From contig CAMCYJ010000001.1 in the NCBI GenBank assembly GCA_945883815.1, positions 1-64,000 on the forward strand: DNA of 64,000 bases. Reading direction: 5' to 3'. Of this stretch, positions 1 through 8,940 are shown piece by piece. A program made the translations under genes and the position numbers. The stretch's first letter is position 1. Each line of letters starts with the position of its first letter. The notes beneath the pieces were generated by a model. That model was not told the origin of the DNA and searched no databases. It saw nothing but the letters and a program-made list of their open reading frames with translations. The stretch is from Akkermansia muciniphila. Its GTDB lineage: Bacteria; Verrucomicrobiota; Verrucomicrobiia; Limisphaerales; UBA9464.

Positions 1-445
1 GGGAGGACCGTGGGACACGGTCCCTACCGGGGTGGTCGCTACCGGAGTGGGCCTTACTGGAGTGGGCCTTACTGGGGCGGCGCGGGGATGGGTTGCTCGG
101 GGGCGCCGGGTCGGGAGACCCGGCCTACAAGGGGGCGGCCGGCTCGGAGAGCCAGCCCTACCTGGAGGGCGGCATCGAGGCGGTGGATTTATTTGGGGGG
201 CGGTTGGGCGGTACCCGATGCCTGCGGATTGGGTTTGGGGAGGACCGTGGGACACGGTCCCTACCGGGGTGGTCCCTGCCGGGGTGGCTTACTTTGGGGA
301 GGACCGTGGGACACGGTCCCTACCGGGGTGGTCCCTGCCGGAGTGGGCCTTACTGGGGCGGCGCGAGGATGGGTTGCTCGGGGGCGCCGGGTCGGGAGAC
401 CCGGCCTACAGGGGGCGGCTGGCTCGGAAAGGCGGCCCTACCTGT
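1..445 (-). repeat. REP-like palindromic repeat array
   Basis: The stretch holds at least six short hairpins, each followed directly on the plus strand by CTAC, so on the minus strand each hairpin is preceded by GTAG. Hairpin positions: 5-23, 242-260 and 301-319 (GGACCGTG, loop GGA, CACGGTCC); 105-124 and 386-405 (GCCGGGTC, loop GGGA, GACCCGGC); 137-157 (9 bp stem with one mismatch, loop GGA). A seventh, degenerate copy sits at about 417-441. Three stem sequences share the same GGA/GGGA loop and the same CTAC flank, so structure is conserved while stem sequence varies. A GTAG tetranucleotide 5' of an imperfect hairpin is the known signature of bacterial REP elements recognised by RAYT transposases. 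That this array was spread by such an enzyme is inference. Confidence 0.75.
234..353. repeat. Tandem duplication of a ~60-bp REP-containing unit
   Basis: Positions 234-292 and 293-353 are two near-identical consecutive units that begin TTTGGGGAGGACC and end in CTTAC; each contains one GGACCGTG hairpin. On a larger scale, 1-162 and about 297-442 are a segmental duplication of roughly 145-160 bp carrying the same succession of hairpin types. The array therefore grew by duplication as well as by having several element types. Confidence 0.7.
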
Positions 446-520
446 GAGCCTGAAACCGAAACGACTACCGGTGATTGGCAGGTTGTCGGGAGTGGGTCAC
501 CACCGACTGGGGTGCACGAC

Positions 521-1012
521 TCACTTCACCAAACGCTCGATCAATGGCAGCCAGGTTTTGAAATGGTCGGTTTTGGTGATGAGTTGTTGGATGCGCTGCT
601 GGCAGACGGTGAACTCAGGCCCCGAGAGTTCGCCTGAGTTTTTCTCGGCTTCCATGCGTTCCAATAAGCCTTCCAACCGGTTGTGGGCGTTGGTCAGGCG
701 CGGCATCAGCACCGACGACATCATTTTCTGGAGGACTTCTTGCGGTTCGAGTCGCGCCTCCCAGTAATCGCGCCGATCGGAGTCTTTGCTGCTCACCTGA
801 ACCGCGTGGAGCGCCTCCAGTTGCCGAGCACCAATGCTGGCGCTGGCCTTGCTGAGGTCGAGGGATTCAGCGATTTCGTCCAAAGAAAGCGGCTGAGCCG
901 AAAGGTAAAGCAGCCCGTAAATCTGGCCAACCGAGGGTGTCAACCCAAAGGCCTGAGCCGTGCGCCCCAGCAGTTCAGCAAATTCAGATCGCGATTGAGT
1001 CAGATTCTTCAC
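521..1012 (-). CDS. GbsR/MarR-family transcriptional regulator
   Basis: The 163-residue product has a winged-helix DNA-binding domain (roughly residues 20-90). The stretch PLSLDEIAESLDLSKASAS is the recognition-helix region typical of GbsR-like members of the MarR superfamily, which often act as repressors of osmolyte-uptake genes. A charged helical C-terminal part probably serves dimerisation. The frame stays open upstream to an ATG at 1108, but that extension (rich in E, I, S, P) is encoded by a low-complexity direct repeat at about 1045-1095 and looks non-coding. I chose the GTG at 1012, which has GAAGGTG shortly upstream. The regulator is not in an obvious operon and its target cannot be read from context. 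The family call is good; the ligand and role are unknown. Confidence 0.75.
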   Translation of the reverse strand: MKNLTQSRSEFAELLGRTAQAFGLTPSVGQIYGLLYLSAQPLSLDEIAESLDLSKASASIGARQLEALHAVQVSSKDSDRRDYWEARLEPQEVLQKMMSSVLMPRLTNAHNRLEGLLERMEAEKNSGELSGPEFTVCQQRIQQLITKTDHFKTWLPLIERLVK

Positions 1013-1640
1013 GCGGTACGCACCTTCGGGATTTCCAGGATCGCAGGAGATCTTGGGGATCTCGGAGATCTCTGAAAATTCAGGAAACTTGGGGATTTCA
1101 GCCCACACTTCGTGCCGGTGGCTTCGCCCACGTCAACAACGCGGGCCTAGAAGCCCAGACAGCGGCCAAGATTTCCTAGCTGCGTTAAGATTTTTCTAAA
1201 CCAAATTCGGAAACCAGAAGATTTTCAGTTATTCCGCTCATAAATCTACCGCCCGAAGCCTAAGGCCACCGCACAAGGTGCACTGCAAGAGGCCAGACCT
1301 CCGGCACTCGCTTAAGCCTGCCGATGCTGCCAGCCCACCCTCCAAAATCGAGAGGAATAACCCTCTTTATCACACCCTCCACTGTAACGCGCCTACCCCC
1401 ATAGTCCTCGCCCGTCCGCGCCAGGGTCCCACAATGTCGCACATCCTCGTGGCGGGGTTTTGGCATAGGCGCATGGACCGTGGGACACGCATCGAAGGCG
1501 GTTTTTTGAGTTTACCCTCCTGATTTCGGAATGAGGCCTTTGGATGCGAGCGGAAAATGAGGGGGAAGGAGGGGCTCTAGAGGGTCTCTGGTTCAATCTC
1601 GCCAACCCAGTGCGGAGGGTAGTCGCTCGAGACCGGTGAG
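1013..1640. other. Intergenic region without a recognisable gene
   Basis: No convincing coding region is seen in these ~630 bases. They hold a small direct repeat (CTTGGGGAT and GGATCTCGG variants, about 1045-1095) just upstream of the regulator start. At 1475-1489 there is a partial copy of the GGACCGTG-GGA-CACG hairpin without its CTAC flank, probably a decayed member of the array at the window start. Confidence 0.5.
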
Positions 1641-2657
1641 TCACTGCCCCGGAAAACCCGGGAACGGTGCTGGAGGAGGCGGCGGAATAATTCGACCCAA
1701 GCGAGAAGAGTTGGCCGGGATAGTCCCGCCCAATTGATCTGGAGACGGTGCCACCGCTGGCACCTCGATACCGCCAGGGACCATCGTTCCACCCGCTGGA
1801 ATGGCGTTGGCGGCGAACGGAGTGGCTTGCAGCGTACCCAATCCTCCACCACCACTCAGGATAGCCCCGCCCCTACCAATGACCGTGGGCATTGCTCCTC
1901 CCTGAACCGACCCTGGGAAAAATCCACCGCTAGTACCACCCTGGCTATTGGGTGAGTTCATGATCGGCGGCGGCGGTTGGTTGCCCCGCATTGCGCTCGG
2001 AGGTAGCCCCGGAGCCCCCTGAGGCGGCGCGGCCCCACCAGAGCCTGTCACTTTAACGGCATTGTCTTTGAAATTGAGGGGTATTTCTTCGCCATTGAAG
2101 GCGATGAGTACTGTTTTTTCGATCGGATCGATGGATACCAGCTTGAGCACGCCATCCGCGACATCCACCTCATCGTCCAAGATCAAGGCCCTGGGATATT
2201 GAATGGGCTTGCCCTTGGGCTGGTAGGCCACAAAGGCCCGCTTTCCGCCACGAATGCTGGTGAATCCCGTCAGAAAGAACTCCGGACGCTCTTTGGGCGG
2301 TTCCTTCTCGGGCTCAGGAGGGGCCGGAATTACCGGCGGCTTGATGCCAAAAGCATTGCGCTTGGGGATTCGCGCATACCGATGACCCGGCGGTGCCGGT
2401 TCCGCCGCAGCCTCAGAGCCGACCGCCGTGCCGGTGTCGGTGGAAGACGCTTCGGTTGCTTTCGCTTCAAGCTCCGCTGACGGCGATGACGTGGAATCAA
2501 CAGAGACCTTGGAACCCTCAGCCGCGAGATCTGCGTGAACCTCACAGGCCATCATCGCCACGAATCCAGCAGCGAATACCGCGGCGCTCCGGTATGCGGC
2601 GCTCCGGTGTATCCAAGGATGTTGCCTAAGCACGGTTCCCTGCTGGGACATCGACAT
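1641..2657 (-). CDS. Secreted protein with GspC-like periplasmic domain
   Basis: The product is about 338 residues from an ATG at 2657 (a second ATG is two codons later). It starts with a basic segment and a hydrophobic stretch ending near CEVHA, consistent with a signal peptide or N-terminal anchor. An acidic, Ala/Ser-rich linker follows, then RYARIPKRNAFGIKPP and a beta-rich domain (LTGFTSIRGGKRAFV ... DDEVDVADGVLKLVSID ... VLIAFNGEEIPLNF). That layout resembles the R-N-x-F-G motif plus homology region of GspC/PilP-type secretion proteins. The C-terminal third is low-complexity Gly/Pro. The frame extends upstream to 2873 but those residues look non-coding. There are no other secretion genes nearby, so a role in type II secretion is only a suggestion. 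It is divergent from the next gene. Confidence 0.6.
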   Translation of the reverse strand: MSMSQQGTVLRQHPWIHRSAAYRSAAVFAAGFVAMMACEVHADLAAEGSKVSVDSTSSPSAELEAKATEASSTDTGTAVGSEAAAEPAPPGHRYARIPKRNAFGIKPPVIPAPPEPEKEPPKERPEFFLTGFTSIRGGKRAFVAYQPKGKPIQYPRALILDDEVDVADGVLKLVSIDPIEKTVLIAFNGEEIPLNFKDNAVKVTGSGGAAPPQGAPGLPPSAMRGNQPPPPIMNSPNSQGGTSGGFFPGSVQGGAMPTVIGRGGAILSGGGGLGTLQATPFAANAIPAGGTMVPGGIEVPAVAPSPDQLGGTIPANSSRLGRIIPPPPPAPFPGFPGQ

Positions 2658-2943
2658 GCTCTCAAAAACACCGGATGTGGCAAATGGTTGCAGCATGTGG
2701 GAAGTCCGATTCCATCCGAACTCGAAGACCCAGCATTTCCCAATTCCAAGGCCGATGCCCAGAGAAGATTTTTCTGAACAAGATCGAACCTGAGCACTCG
2801 AAGTCTGAGTCTCGCAAGTTCGCTGTGCGCTCGGAGTCGTCCATCGAAGCCAGTTTCGCGTCGACAAACCCAAACTTCCGACCCTCCAATTACAGACTAT
2901 CGACTATCGGATCAGTGCGCATGGGGATCCCTCCTCAAGCGGA

Positions 2944-5900
2944 ATGACGCCCGATTCGCCCCTTCGAATGGAAACCACACACTCTTCCAGACAACCCGCT
3001 TTGGCCAAGAGCGCCCCCACCGCGCCGGTCTGCGAACCCAATGGACGCCTATTCCGCCCCATGGACTGGCTGACCTTCGTCCTGGTCACCCTGTTTGTCA
3101 TGGCCGGGTACTGGTACACCGTGGCGCCCGACCTCACCTTGGAAGACTCCGGTGAATTGGCCGTCGGTTCCATGTACGCGGGTGTCCCCCACCCTCCTGG
3201 GTATCCGGTGTGGACGATTTACTCGTGGCTCTTCACCAAGATCCTTCCGTTCTCCAGCATCGCCTGGCGGGTGGCGGTTTCCTCAGCCGTGGCCGCCGCG
3301 CTTTCGGCCGGCCTGACCGCGCTGCTCATTTCCCGCGGATCGAGCCTCATTCTGGAAGGCATCGACTTGTTCAAGGACCTGCCCCGACGCACGGAAAACG
3401 CCATCACCTTCGTGGCGGCCTGGGTCGGCGGATCGCTGCTGGGATTCAATGGATTCATCTGGAGCCAAGGGGTCATCGTCGAGGTGTACACCCTGGCCGT
3501 GTTGAATCTCGTGGGCATGTTCTGCCTGCTGCTCATGTGGATGTACCGTCCCGATCGCCGTCGGTACCTGCACTGGGTTTTCTTCTTGTTCGGACTGTGC
3601 CTGTGCAACCACCAGACCCTGATCGTGGCCGCCATGGGCATCGAAATCGCCATCGCAGCGGCCGACAAGCGATTGGGCCGGGACTTCTTCCTCGGCAACA
3701 CCATCATTTGGCTCTTGGGCTTGCTGGCCCACTTCGCCGGCAAGATCCACACCTTCGAGGGCAATTTGCCCGTGTTCATGATCTACAACCTGGTCGGCCT
3801 CGGATCGCTGGCCGCCATGCTTTGGTTGGCATCGGAGACTGGCAAACTCGGCGACCAACTCCATGTGGTGCTGATCGCAGGGTTGGCCTTCGCGGTGGGT
3901 GCAGCCTTCTACCTGTACATGCCCATCGCCTCGGCCTCGAACCCGCCCATGAACTGGGGATACCCCCGCACTTGGGAGGGATTCGTCCATGCCTTCACCC
4001 GGGGCCAGTATGAAAAGACCAACCCGAGTACCGATCCGGTGGTGATCTTCCGCCAGCTGTGGATGTACGCCCAAGGAGCCCGGGAAGAATTCAACTGGGC
4101 CAACCTCCTCGTGGGTCTCGTGCCCTTTGCCTTCCTCAAGAAGATGCGCCTCCGCGAACGGGCCTGGCTCATCGGCCTCTCGGCCATCTACCTGTGTCTG
4201 GCCGTTCTGTTGCTGATCCTCCTCAACCCGGGCATCGACAAGTCGGCCAAGGAGTTGGTGAAGGTCTTCTTCACCACGTCCCACACCATCATCGCGCTGG
4301 CGGTGGGCTACGGTTTGTCAATCGTGGCAGCCCTGCTGGTGACCCAATACAACAAGGGCAACATCCGCTTCTGGATGTGGGTGGGCGGTGCCGTGGCCTG
4401 CGCCTTCAACTTGTACGAATTGGTCGATATTTATCTGGGCACGGTCTTCACCATCCTGCGAGTGGCGGGCGCCCTGAGCTTGGCACTGTCACTGGCCTTC
4501 ACCGGATGGATTCTCCTCAACCGTGAGAAGGTTCGCATCGCACCGGTTTTGGTCATCTTCGCCCTGATTCCCTTCGACTCGATCCTGTCGCACTGGGGCG
4601 ACAACGAGCAGCGCGGGCACCTCTTCGGCTACTGGTTCGGCCATGACATGTTCGAACCCGGCCGCGATGCCGGCCACGGCAAGGCCCCCAAAGGCACCAA
4701 CGGCGTCCCCCTCTATCCGGCCATGGCCCCGCATGCCGTGCTGTACGGCGGCACCGATCCGGGTCGCTTCTGCCCGACTTACATGATCTTCGCCGAGTCG
4801 TTCACGCCGTCCAAGCACCGGCTGGACCCGGGCTTCGACCGCCGTGACGTCTACATCATCACCCAGAACGCCCTGGCCGATAACACCTACCTCGACTACA
4901 TCCGCGCCCACTACAACCGCTCCGACCAATACCAGTACGACAAGCCGTTCTTCCTGGGTATGCTCAACGACGCCAAGTCGGAGGCCCGGGGCAAAACCAA
5001 CACCTTGGCTTCGCTGTTTGCTCCGATGGATCGGGTGGTCCAGGGACTGGGAGCCTCGATCGAGGAAGACCGCCGGGCCGGTGAATCTCTCTTCAAGGCG
5101 GACCACTTCAAGGACTTCGCCGCATTCACCGCCAAGGTCACTGCGGGCACTGATCCGTTGTCCAAGCACCTGAAGGCCTCACTGGGCACAGCCTCCACTC
5201 CGCAGACGGTCGCCGAAGGGTTGAACAAACTCCTGCGCGGGCCATCACTAGCCGTGGATCCCGCCCGGTTCGCCACGGTCAAACTCACCCCCCATGTGCA
5301 GGCCTTCGCGGTGCAGAACCCGCCGACTCCCAACCGCATCCGCTTGAACCGGCTGCTGCTGGAGAGCGCCTATCCGGGACTCTTCACTGCCAGCCCTGGC
5401 GGGCTCTATCCCGACCGCGAAATTCTGTCGGCGACTCCTGAAGACGCCAGCCGGGCCTTCCAGGAATACACCATGGATGCTGCCAAACGGTATCCCAACA
5501 ACCTGAAGCCGGGCGAACAGGTGTCCCAGTTGCCCGACGGGCGTATTTCGGTTTCGGGCCAGGTGGCGGTCATGCAAATCAACGGGCTGCTCACCAAGGT
5601 CATCTTCGACAAGAACCCCACGCATGAGTTCTACATCGAAGAATCCTTCCCGCTCGACTGGATGTACCCGCACCTGACGCCCTACGGCATCATCATGAAG
5701 ATCGAGCGGAACCCGGTGCCGGAGATCACCGAAGACATGGTCCGCCGCGACCATGAATACTGGAGCCAGTATTCGGAGCGCTTCATCGGCAATTGGATCA
5801 ATTATGAAACCCCCGTCCGGGAAGTTTGTGACTGGGCCCTCAAGACCTACTTGCAACGCGACCTGACCGGTTTCAAGGGCGACCCGGCCTTCGTCCGCGA

Positions 5901-6660
5901 CGACAACGCGCAGAAGGCCTTCTCCAAGCTGCGCAACGCCATCGGCAAATCCATCTACTCCATGCGCATCAACTCGCCCCCCGCGAGCCCGCAAGTGCAG
6001 CAACGGATGATCAAGGAAGCCGAGTTCGCCCTGAAGCAGGCGTTTGCCTTCTGCCCGTACAGCCCGGAGACCGTGTTCAACTACTCTCAGTTGCTGGCCA
6101 CGATCGGTCGCTACGACGATGCGCTCATGGTGGCCAAGACCTGTGAGATCTTCGATGCCGACAACCTCGGCATCCGCAACCTGGTGGAGCTACTCGAGGG
6201 CATTCAGAAGAGCACGGCCCCTCAGGCCGACGCACGCACCAAGGCCAAAGCCAGCGGTCCGAACGCCGAAGCCAAGGCCGTGTTTGATCTGGCCTCGGCC
6301 TATTTCTCAGCAGGACAAAGCAACCAGGCCGTGGATGCCCTGGAAGTCTTGCTGACCAATAGCAGCACCAAGCCCGAGGTCTTCCTGTCGCTGGTCGACG
6401 GCTACCGTCAACTGGGTCGGGTGGACAAGCTGGAAACGGCCCTCACCCGATACACCGCCGCCGAGCCCACCCGCCCCGAAGGGTGGTATGATTTGGCAGC
6501 GGTACAGATCGCCTCCGGCCGCAAGGATACCGGTTCGGACGCCCTGATGAAGGCCCTCGCCTTGAGTGACGCCCGACTGGCCCAAGACCCCAAAGCGACC
6601 GACCTGCGGAAGCAGGCAGCGCGGGATCCACGACTCAAGAACGTCTCACTGCCGAAGTAA
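2944..6660 (+). CDS. DUF2723 membrane protein with C-terminal TPR domain
   Basis: This 1238-residue protein has about a dozen hydrophobic helices in the first ~560 residues. Its N-terminal region (WYTVAPDLTLEDSGELAVG, then GVPHPPGYPVWTIYSWLF) matches the DUF2723 family, whose members resemble protein O-mannosyl/glycosyltransferases of the GT-C fold; the acidic ED pair after the first helix fits the GT-C catalytic position. A large soluble region (about 560-1000) follows, and the last ~230 residues are TPR-like (FALKQAFAFCPYSPETVF ... VFDLASAYFSAGQSNQA). The protein is probably an inner-membrane enzyme transferring sugars from a lipid carrier, which is family inference. A methionine at residue 9 is an alternative start. 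Confidence 0.8.
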   Translation: MTPDSPLRMETTHSSRQPALAKSAPTAPVCEPNGRLFRPMDWLTFVLVTLFVMAGYWYTVAPDLTLEDSGELAVGSMYAGVPHPPGYPVWTIYSWLFTKILPFSSIAWRVAVSSAVAAALSAGLTALLISRGSSLILEGIDLFKDLPRRTENAITFVAAWVGGSLLGFNGFIWSQGVIVEVYTLAVLNLVGMFCLLLMWMYRPDRRRYLHWVFFLFGLCLCNHQTLIVAAMGIEIAIAAADKRLGRDFFLGNTIIWLLGLLAHFAGKIHTFEGNLPVFMIYNLVGLGSLAAMLWLASETGKLGDQLHVVLIAGLAFAVGAAFYLYMPIASASNPPMNWGYPRTWEGFVHAFTRGQYEKTNPSTDPVVIFRQLWMYAQGAREEFNWANLLVGLVPFAFLKKMRLRERAWLIGLSAIYLCLAVLLLILLNPGIDKSAKELVKVFFTTSHTIIALAVGYGLSIVAALLVTQYNKGNIRFWMWVGGAVACAFNLYELVDIYLGTVFTILRVAGALSLALSLAFTGWILLNREKVRIAPVLVIFALIPFDSILSHWGDNEQRGHLFGYWFGHDMFEPGRDAGHGKAPKGTNGVPLYPAMAPHAVLYGGTDPGRFCPTYMIFAESFTPSKHRLDPGFDRRDVYIITQNALADNTYLDYIRAHYNRSDQYQYDKPFFLGMLNDAKSEARGKTNTLASLFAPMDRVVQGLGASIEEDRRAGESLFKADHFKDFAAFTAKVTAGTDPLSKHLKASLGTASTPQTVAEGLNKLLRGPSLAVDPARFATVKLTPHVQAFAVQNPPTPNRIRLNRLLLESAYPGLFTASPGGLYPDREILSATPEDASRAFQEYTMDAAKRYPNNLKPGEQVSQLPDGRISVSGQVAVMQINGLLTKVIFDKNPTHEFYIEESFPLDWMYPHLTPYGIIMKIERNPVPEITEDMVRRDHEYWSQYSERFIGNWINYETPVREVCDWALKTYLQRDLTGFKGDPAFVRDDNAQKAFSKLRNAIGKSIYSMRINSPPASPQVQQRMIKEAEFALKQAFAFCPYSPETVFNYSQLLATIGRYDDALMVAKTCEIFDADNLGIRNLVELLEGIQKSTAPQADARTKAKASGPNAEAKAVFDLASAYFSAGQSNQAVDALEVLLTNSSTKPEVFLSLVDGYRQLGRVDKLETALTRYTAAEPTRPEGWYDLAAVQIASGRKDTGSDALMKALALSDARLAQDPKATDLRKQAARDPRLKNVSLPK

Positions 6661-6744
6661 CCCACTGCCCGGGAAACCGGAGCACCCCAAAAATCTGCCT
6701 TGCGCGGGCGTTGGTCCGCCCCACCCTCGCGCCGGATTTTTCAA

Positions 6745-7914
6745 ATGAACTACCCGATCGCGCGCCGCGCCGCCTCGCTGTCTCCATCCCTCACCCTCGT
6801 CATCGATTCGAAGGCCAAGGAAATGAAGGCCAAGGGCGAGGACGTCGTGGGCTTCGGAGCCGGCGAGCCCGACTTCGACACGCCGCAGCACATCAAGGAT
6901 GCCGCCGCCGCCGCACTGGCTGCGGGCTTCACCAAGTACACCCCCAGCAGCGGCATCCCGGAGCTGCGCCAGGCCATCGCCGACAAGTTCCTCCGCGAGA
7001 ACGGCCTGACCTACAAGCCTTCGCAAATCATCGTCAGCAACGGCGGCAAGCATTCCTGCTACAACGTCATCCTGGCCACCTGCCAGGAGGGCGACGAAGT
7101 GATCATCCCCGCCCCGTACTGGCTGAGCTATCCCGAGATGGTGAAGCTGGCCGGCGCCACGCCGGTGATCCTCGAGACCACCGACCAGACCGAGTTCAAG
7201 GTCACCCCGGCGCAATTGCGTGCGGCCATCACGCCCCGCAGCCGCCTCTTCATCCTCAACTCGCCGAGCAACCCGACCGGCAGCGTCTACACGCCCGACG
7301 AGATCAAGGCCCTCGGCGACATTTGCGTCGAAAAGGGCGTGCTCATCATGAGCGATGAGATTTACGAGCACCTGACCTACGACGGAGCCCAGGTGAAGAG
7401 CGTGGCCAGCTTCAGCCAGGCGCACTATGACCACACCATCATCGTCCACGGCTTCGCCAAGGCCTGGAGCATGACCGGCTGGCGTTTGGGATTCCTGGCC
7501 GCTCCGGAGCCCATCGCCAAGGCCATCGACGCCATCCAAAGTCACAGCACCAGCAACCCCTGCTCGTTCGCGCAAAAGGGCGGCGTGGCCGCATTGACCG
7601 GCTCACAGGCCCACCTGCCCGGCTGGCTGGCCGAGTACGCCAAGCGCCGTACCCGCGCCTGGGAGATGCTCAACGCCATGCCCGGCGTTTCCTGCGTGAA
7701 CAGCAAGGGAGCGTTCTACCTCTTCCCCAACATCTCCAAGACCGGTCTCAAGTCGGCCGACTTCTGCGCCCGGTTGCTCGAGCAGGAGAAGGTGGCGGCC
7801 GTCCCCGGCATCGCCTTCGGCGCCGACGACTACATCCGCATCAGCTACGCCACGAGCCTGGCCAACATCGAAAAGGGCCTCGGCCGTATGGACCGCTTCG
7901 TGCGCTCGCTCTGA
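6745..7914 (+). CDS. aspC: Class I pyridoxal-phosphate aminotransferase (aspartate aminotransferase type)
   Basis: The 389-residue product is a class I/II aminotransferase. Visible landmarks are the N-terminal VVGFGAGEPDFDTP, the substrate-site region YTPSSGIPELRQAIA, the NSPSNPTGSVY loop, the cofactor-binding DEIYEHLTYDG, and the Schiff-base lysine in HGFAKAWSMTGWRLGF. The C-terminal small domain ends the protein at full family length. It probably catalyses aspartate/2-oxoglutarate transamination, but relatives with broader specificity share these motifs. The ATG at 6745 gives the typical N-terminus; an upstream in-frame ATG at 6700 adds residues unlike the family. It lies 84 bp after the DUF2723 gene and is followed by a strong terminator hairpin. 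Confidence 0.88.
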   Translation: MNYPIARRAASLSPSLTLVIDSKAKEMKAKGEDVVGFGAGEPDFDTPQHIKDAAAAALAAGFTKYTPSSGIPELRQAIADKFLRENGLTYKPSQIIVSNGGKHSCYNVILATCQEGDEVIIPAPYWLSYPEMVKLAGATPVILETTDQTEFKVTPAQLRAAITPRSRLFILNSPSNPTGSVYTPDEIKALGDICVEKGVLIMSDEIYEHLTYDGAQVKSVASFSQAHYDHTIIVHGFAKAWSMTGWRLGFLAAPEPIAKAIDAIQSHSTSNPCSFAQKGGVAALTGSQAHLPGWLAEYAKRRTRAWEMLNAMPGVSCVNSKGAFYLFPNISKTGLKSADFCARLLEQEKVAAVPGIAFGADDYIRISYATSLANIEKGLGRMDRFVRSL

Positions 7915-7986
7915 GCACGGGCTCCAGCCTCCCGCTCAGACGGCAAATACGCCGTTCGCATCCGACCGATCTCAATGCGTCTCGAC

Positions 7987-8013
7987 AGGCCGGATCCCCC
8001 AAGGATCCGGCCT
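7987..8013. terminator. Bidirectional intrinsic terminator
   Basis: A perfect 11-bp inverted repeat (AGGCCGGATCC, loop CCCAA, GGATCCGGCCT) is followed by GCTTTAAATTT. It sits between the convergent aminotransferase and oppC genes and can serve both. Confidence 0.85.
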
Positions 8014-8022
8014 GCTTTAAAT

Positions 8023-8940
8023 TTAATCCCCGTCGCCCTCCCGGGGCTCGAGGGCTGAACGCAGACCTTCCCCGACTCCGTTGAGTGCGGCCAGGAGCAG
8101 GGCCATCAATCCGGCGGGAAAGACGAGCAACCACCAGCGCACCCGCACCGGATTGAGCTGAGAGGCCCCGTCGGCAATCAAGGATCCCAGGCTGGCTTGG
8201 GGTGGTCGGATGCCCAACCCCAGGAAGCTCAGGAAGGATTCGTAGAGCACCACCGCCGGCACCGTCAGGGTGAGGTAGACGAGGATCACTCCGACCAGGT
8301 TCGGGAGAAGGTGACGCAGCATCAATCGAACCGGAGGAACACCGATGGATTGAGCGGCCAGAATGAAGGGCCGCTCCCGCAGACTGAGCACCTGTGCGCG
8401 AACCACGCGGGCCATGGTGAGCCAGGAAACCGATCCCAAAGACACCATCATGGCCGCCAATCGAAAGGCCGGAATCGACGAGGGCCACCGCTCCGAAAGC
8501 CATCCCACGCATCGGGTCTCGAAGAGGGTCAGGGTCAACATCACCCAGACCACCGTGGGCAAGGCGTAGAGCACATCGACCGAGCGCATCATCCACGCGT
8601 CCGTGCGACCCCCACGCCATCCCGCCACCAGGCCCCAACCCACGCCGATGATCAGGCTGACCCCGGCCCCGACCGCCCCAACCATGAGCGAGATGCGGGT
8701 CCCGATCATCACCCTCGAAAACAAGTCGCGGCCGTGGATGTCGGTGCCCATCCAGTGCCGACCGTCGGGCGCGGTGAACGGCGAATCGCTCCCCTGATTC
8801 GGATCAATGGCCAGCATCCAGGGAACAAACACCGACAACACGGTCGCCAAGAGCAGGAAGATCAGTCCGGCCACCGCCCATCGATTGCGGCGAAAGCGTA
8901 GCAAGGCCTGACGCTCCGGACTGGATGGAGCGGTGTTCAT
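8023..8940 (-). CDS. oppC: Oligopeptide/dipeptide ABC transporter permease (OppC type)
   Basis: The product is about 305 residues with one N-terminal helix, a periplasmic segment containing FTAPDGRHWMGTDIHGRDLFSR (the OppC/DppC N-terminal signature), and five further helices forming a BPD_transp_1 core. The EAA-like loop lies near SIGVPPVRLMLRHLLPNLVG. It forms the inner-membrane channel together with OppB. The ATG at 8940 overlaps the oppB stop as ATGA, which decides the start over a further upstream in-frame codon. It is the last gene of an oppA-oppB-oppC set. No ATP-binding oppD/oppF genes follow, because the next gene is convergent. Confidence 0.9.
   Translation of the reverse strand: MNTAPSSPERQALLRFRRNRWAVAGLIFLLLATVLSVFVPWMLAIDPNQGSDSPFTAPDGRHWMGTDIHGRDLFSRVMIGTRISLMVGAVGAGVSLIIGVGWGLVAGWRGGRTDAWMMRSVDVLYALPTVVWVMLTLTLFETRCVGWLSERWPSSIPAFRLAAMMVSLGSVSWLTMARVVRAQVLSLRERPFILAAQSIGVPPVRLMLRHLLPNLVGVILVYLTLTVPAVVLYESFLSFLGLGIRPPQASLGSLIADGASQLNPVRVRWWLLVFPAGLMALLLAALNGVGEGLRSALEPREGDGD

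Noticed and set aside
1..445. CRISPR array
   Set aside because: Repeats are short palindromes with variable stems and irregular spacing, the intervals are themselves repeated, and there are no cas genes.
1..767. Three overlapping plus-strand frames across the repeat array
   Set aside because: They are Gly/Arg-rich translations of the hairpin repeats in all frames, a GC-rich artefact with no family resemblance.
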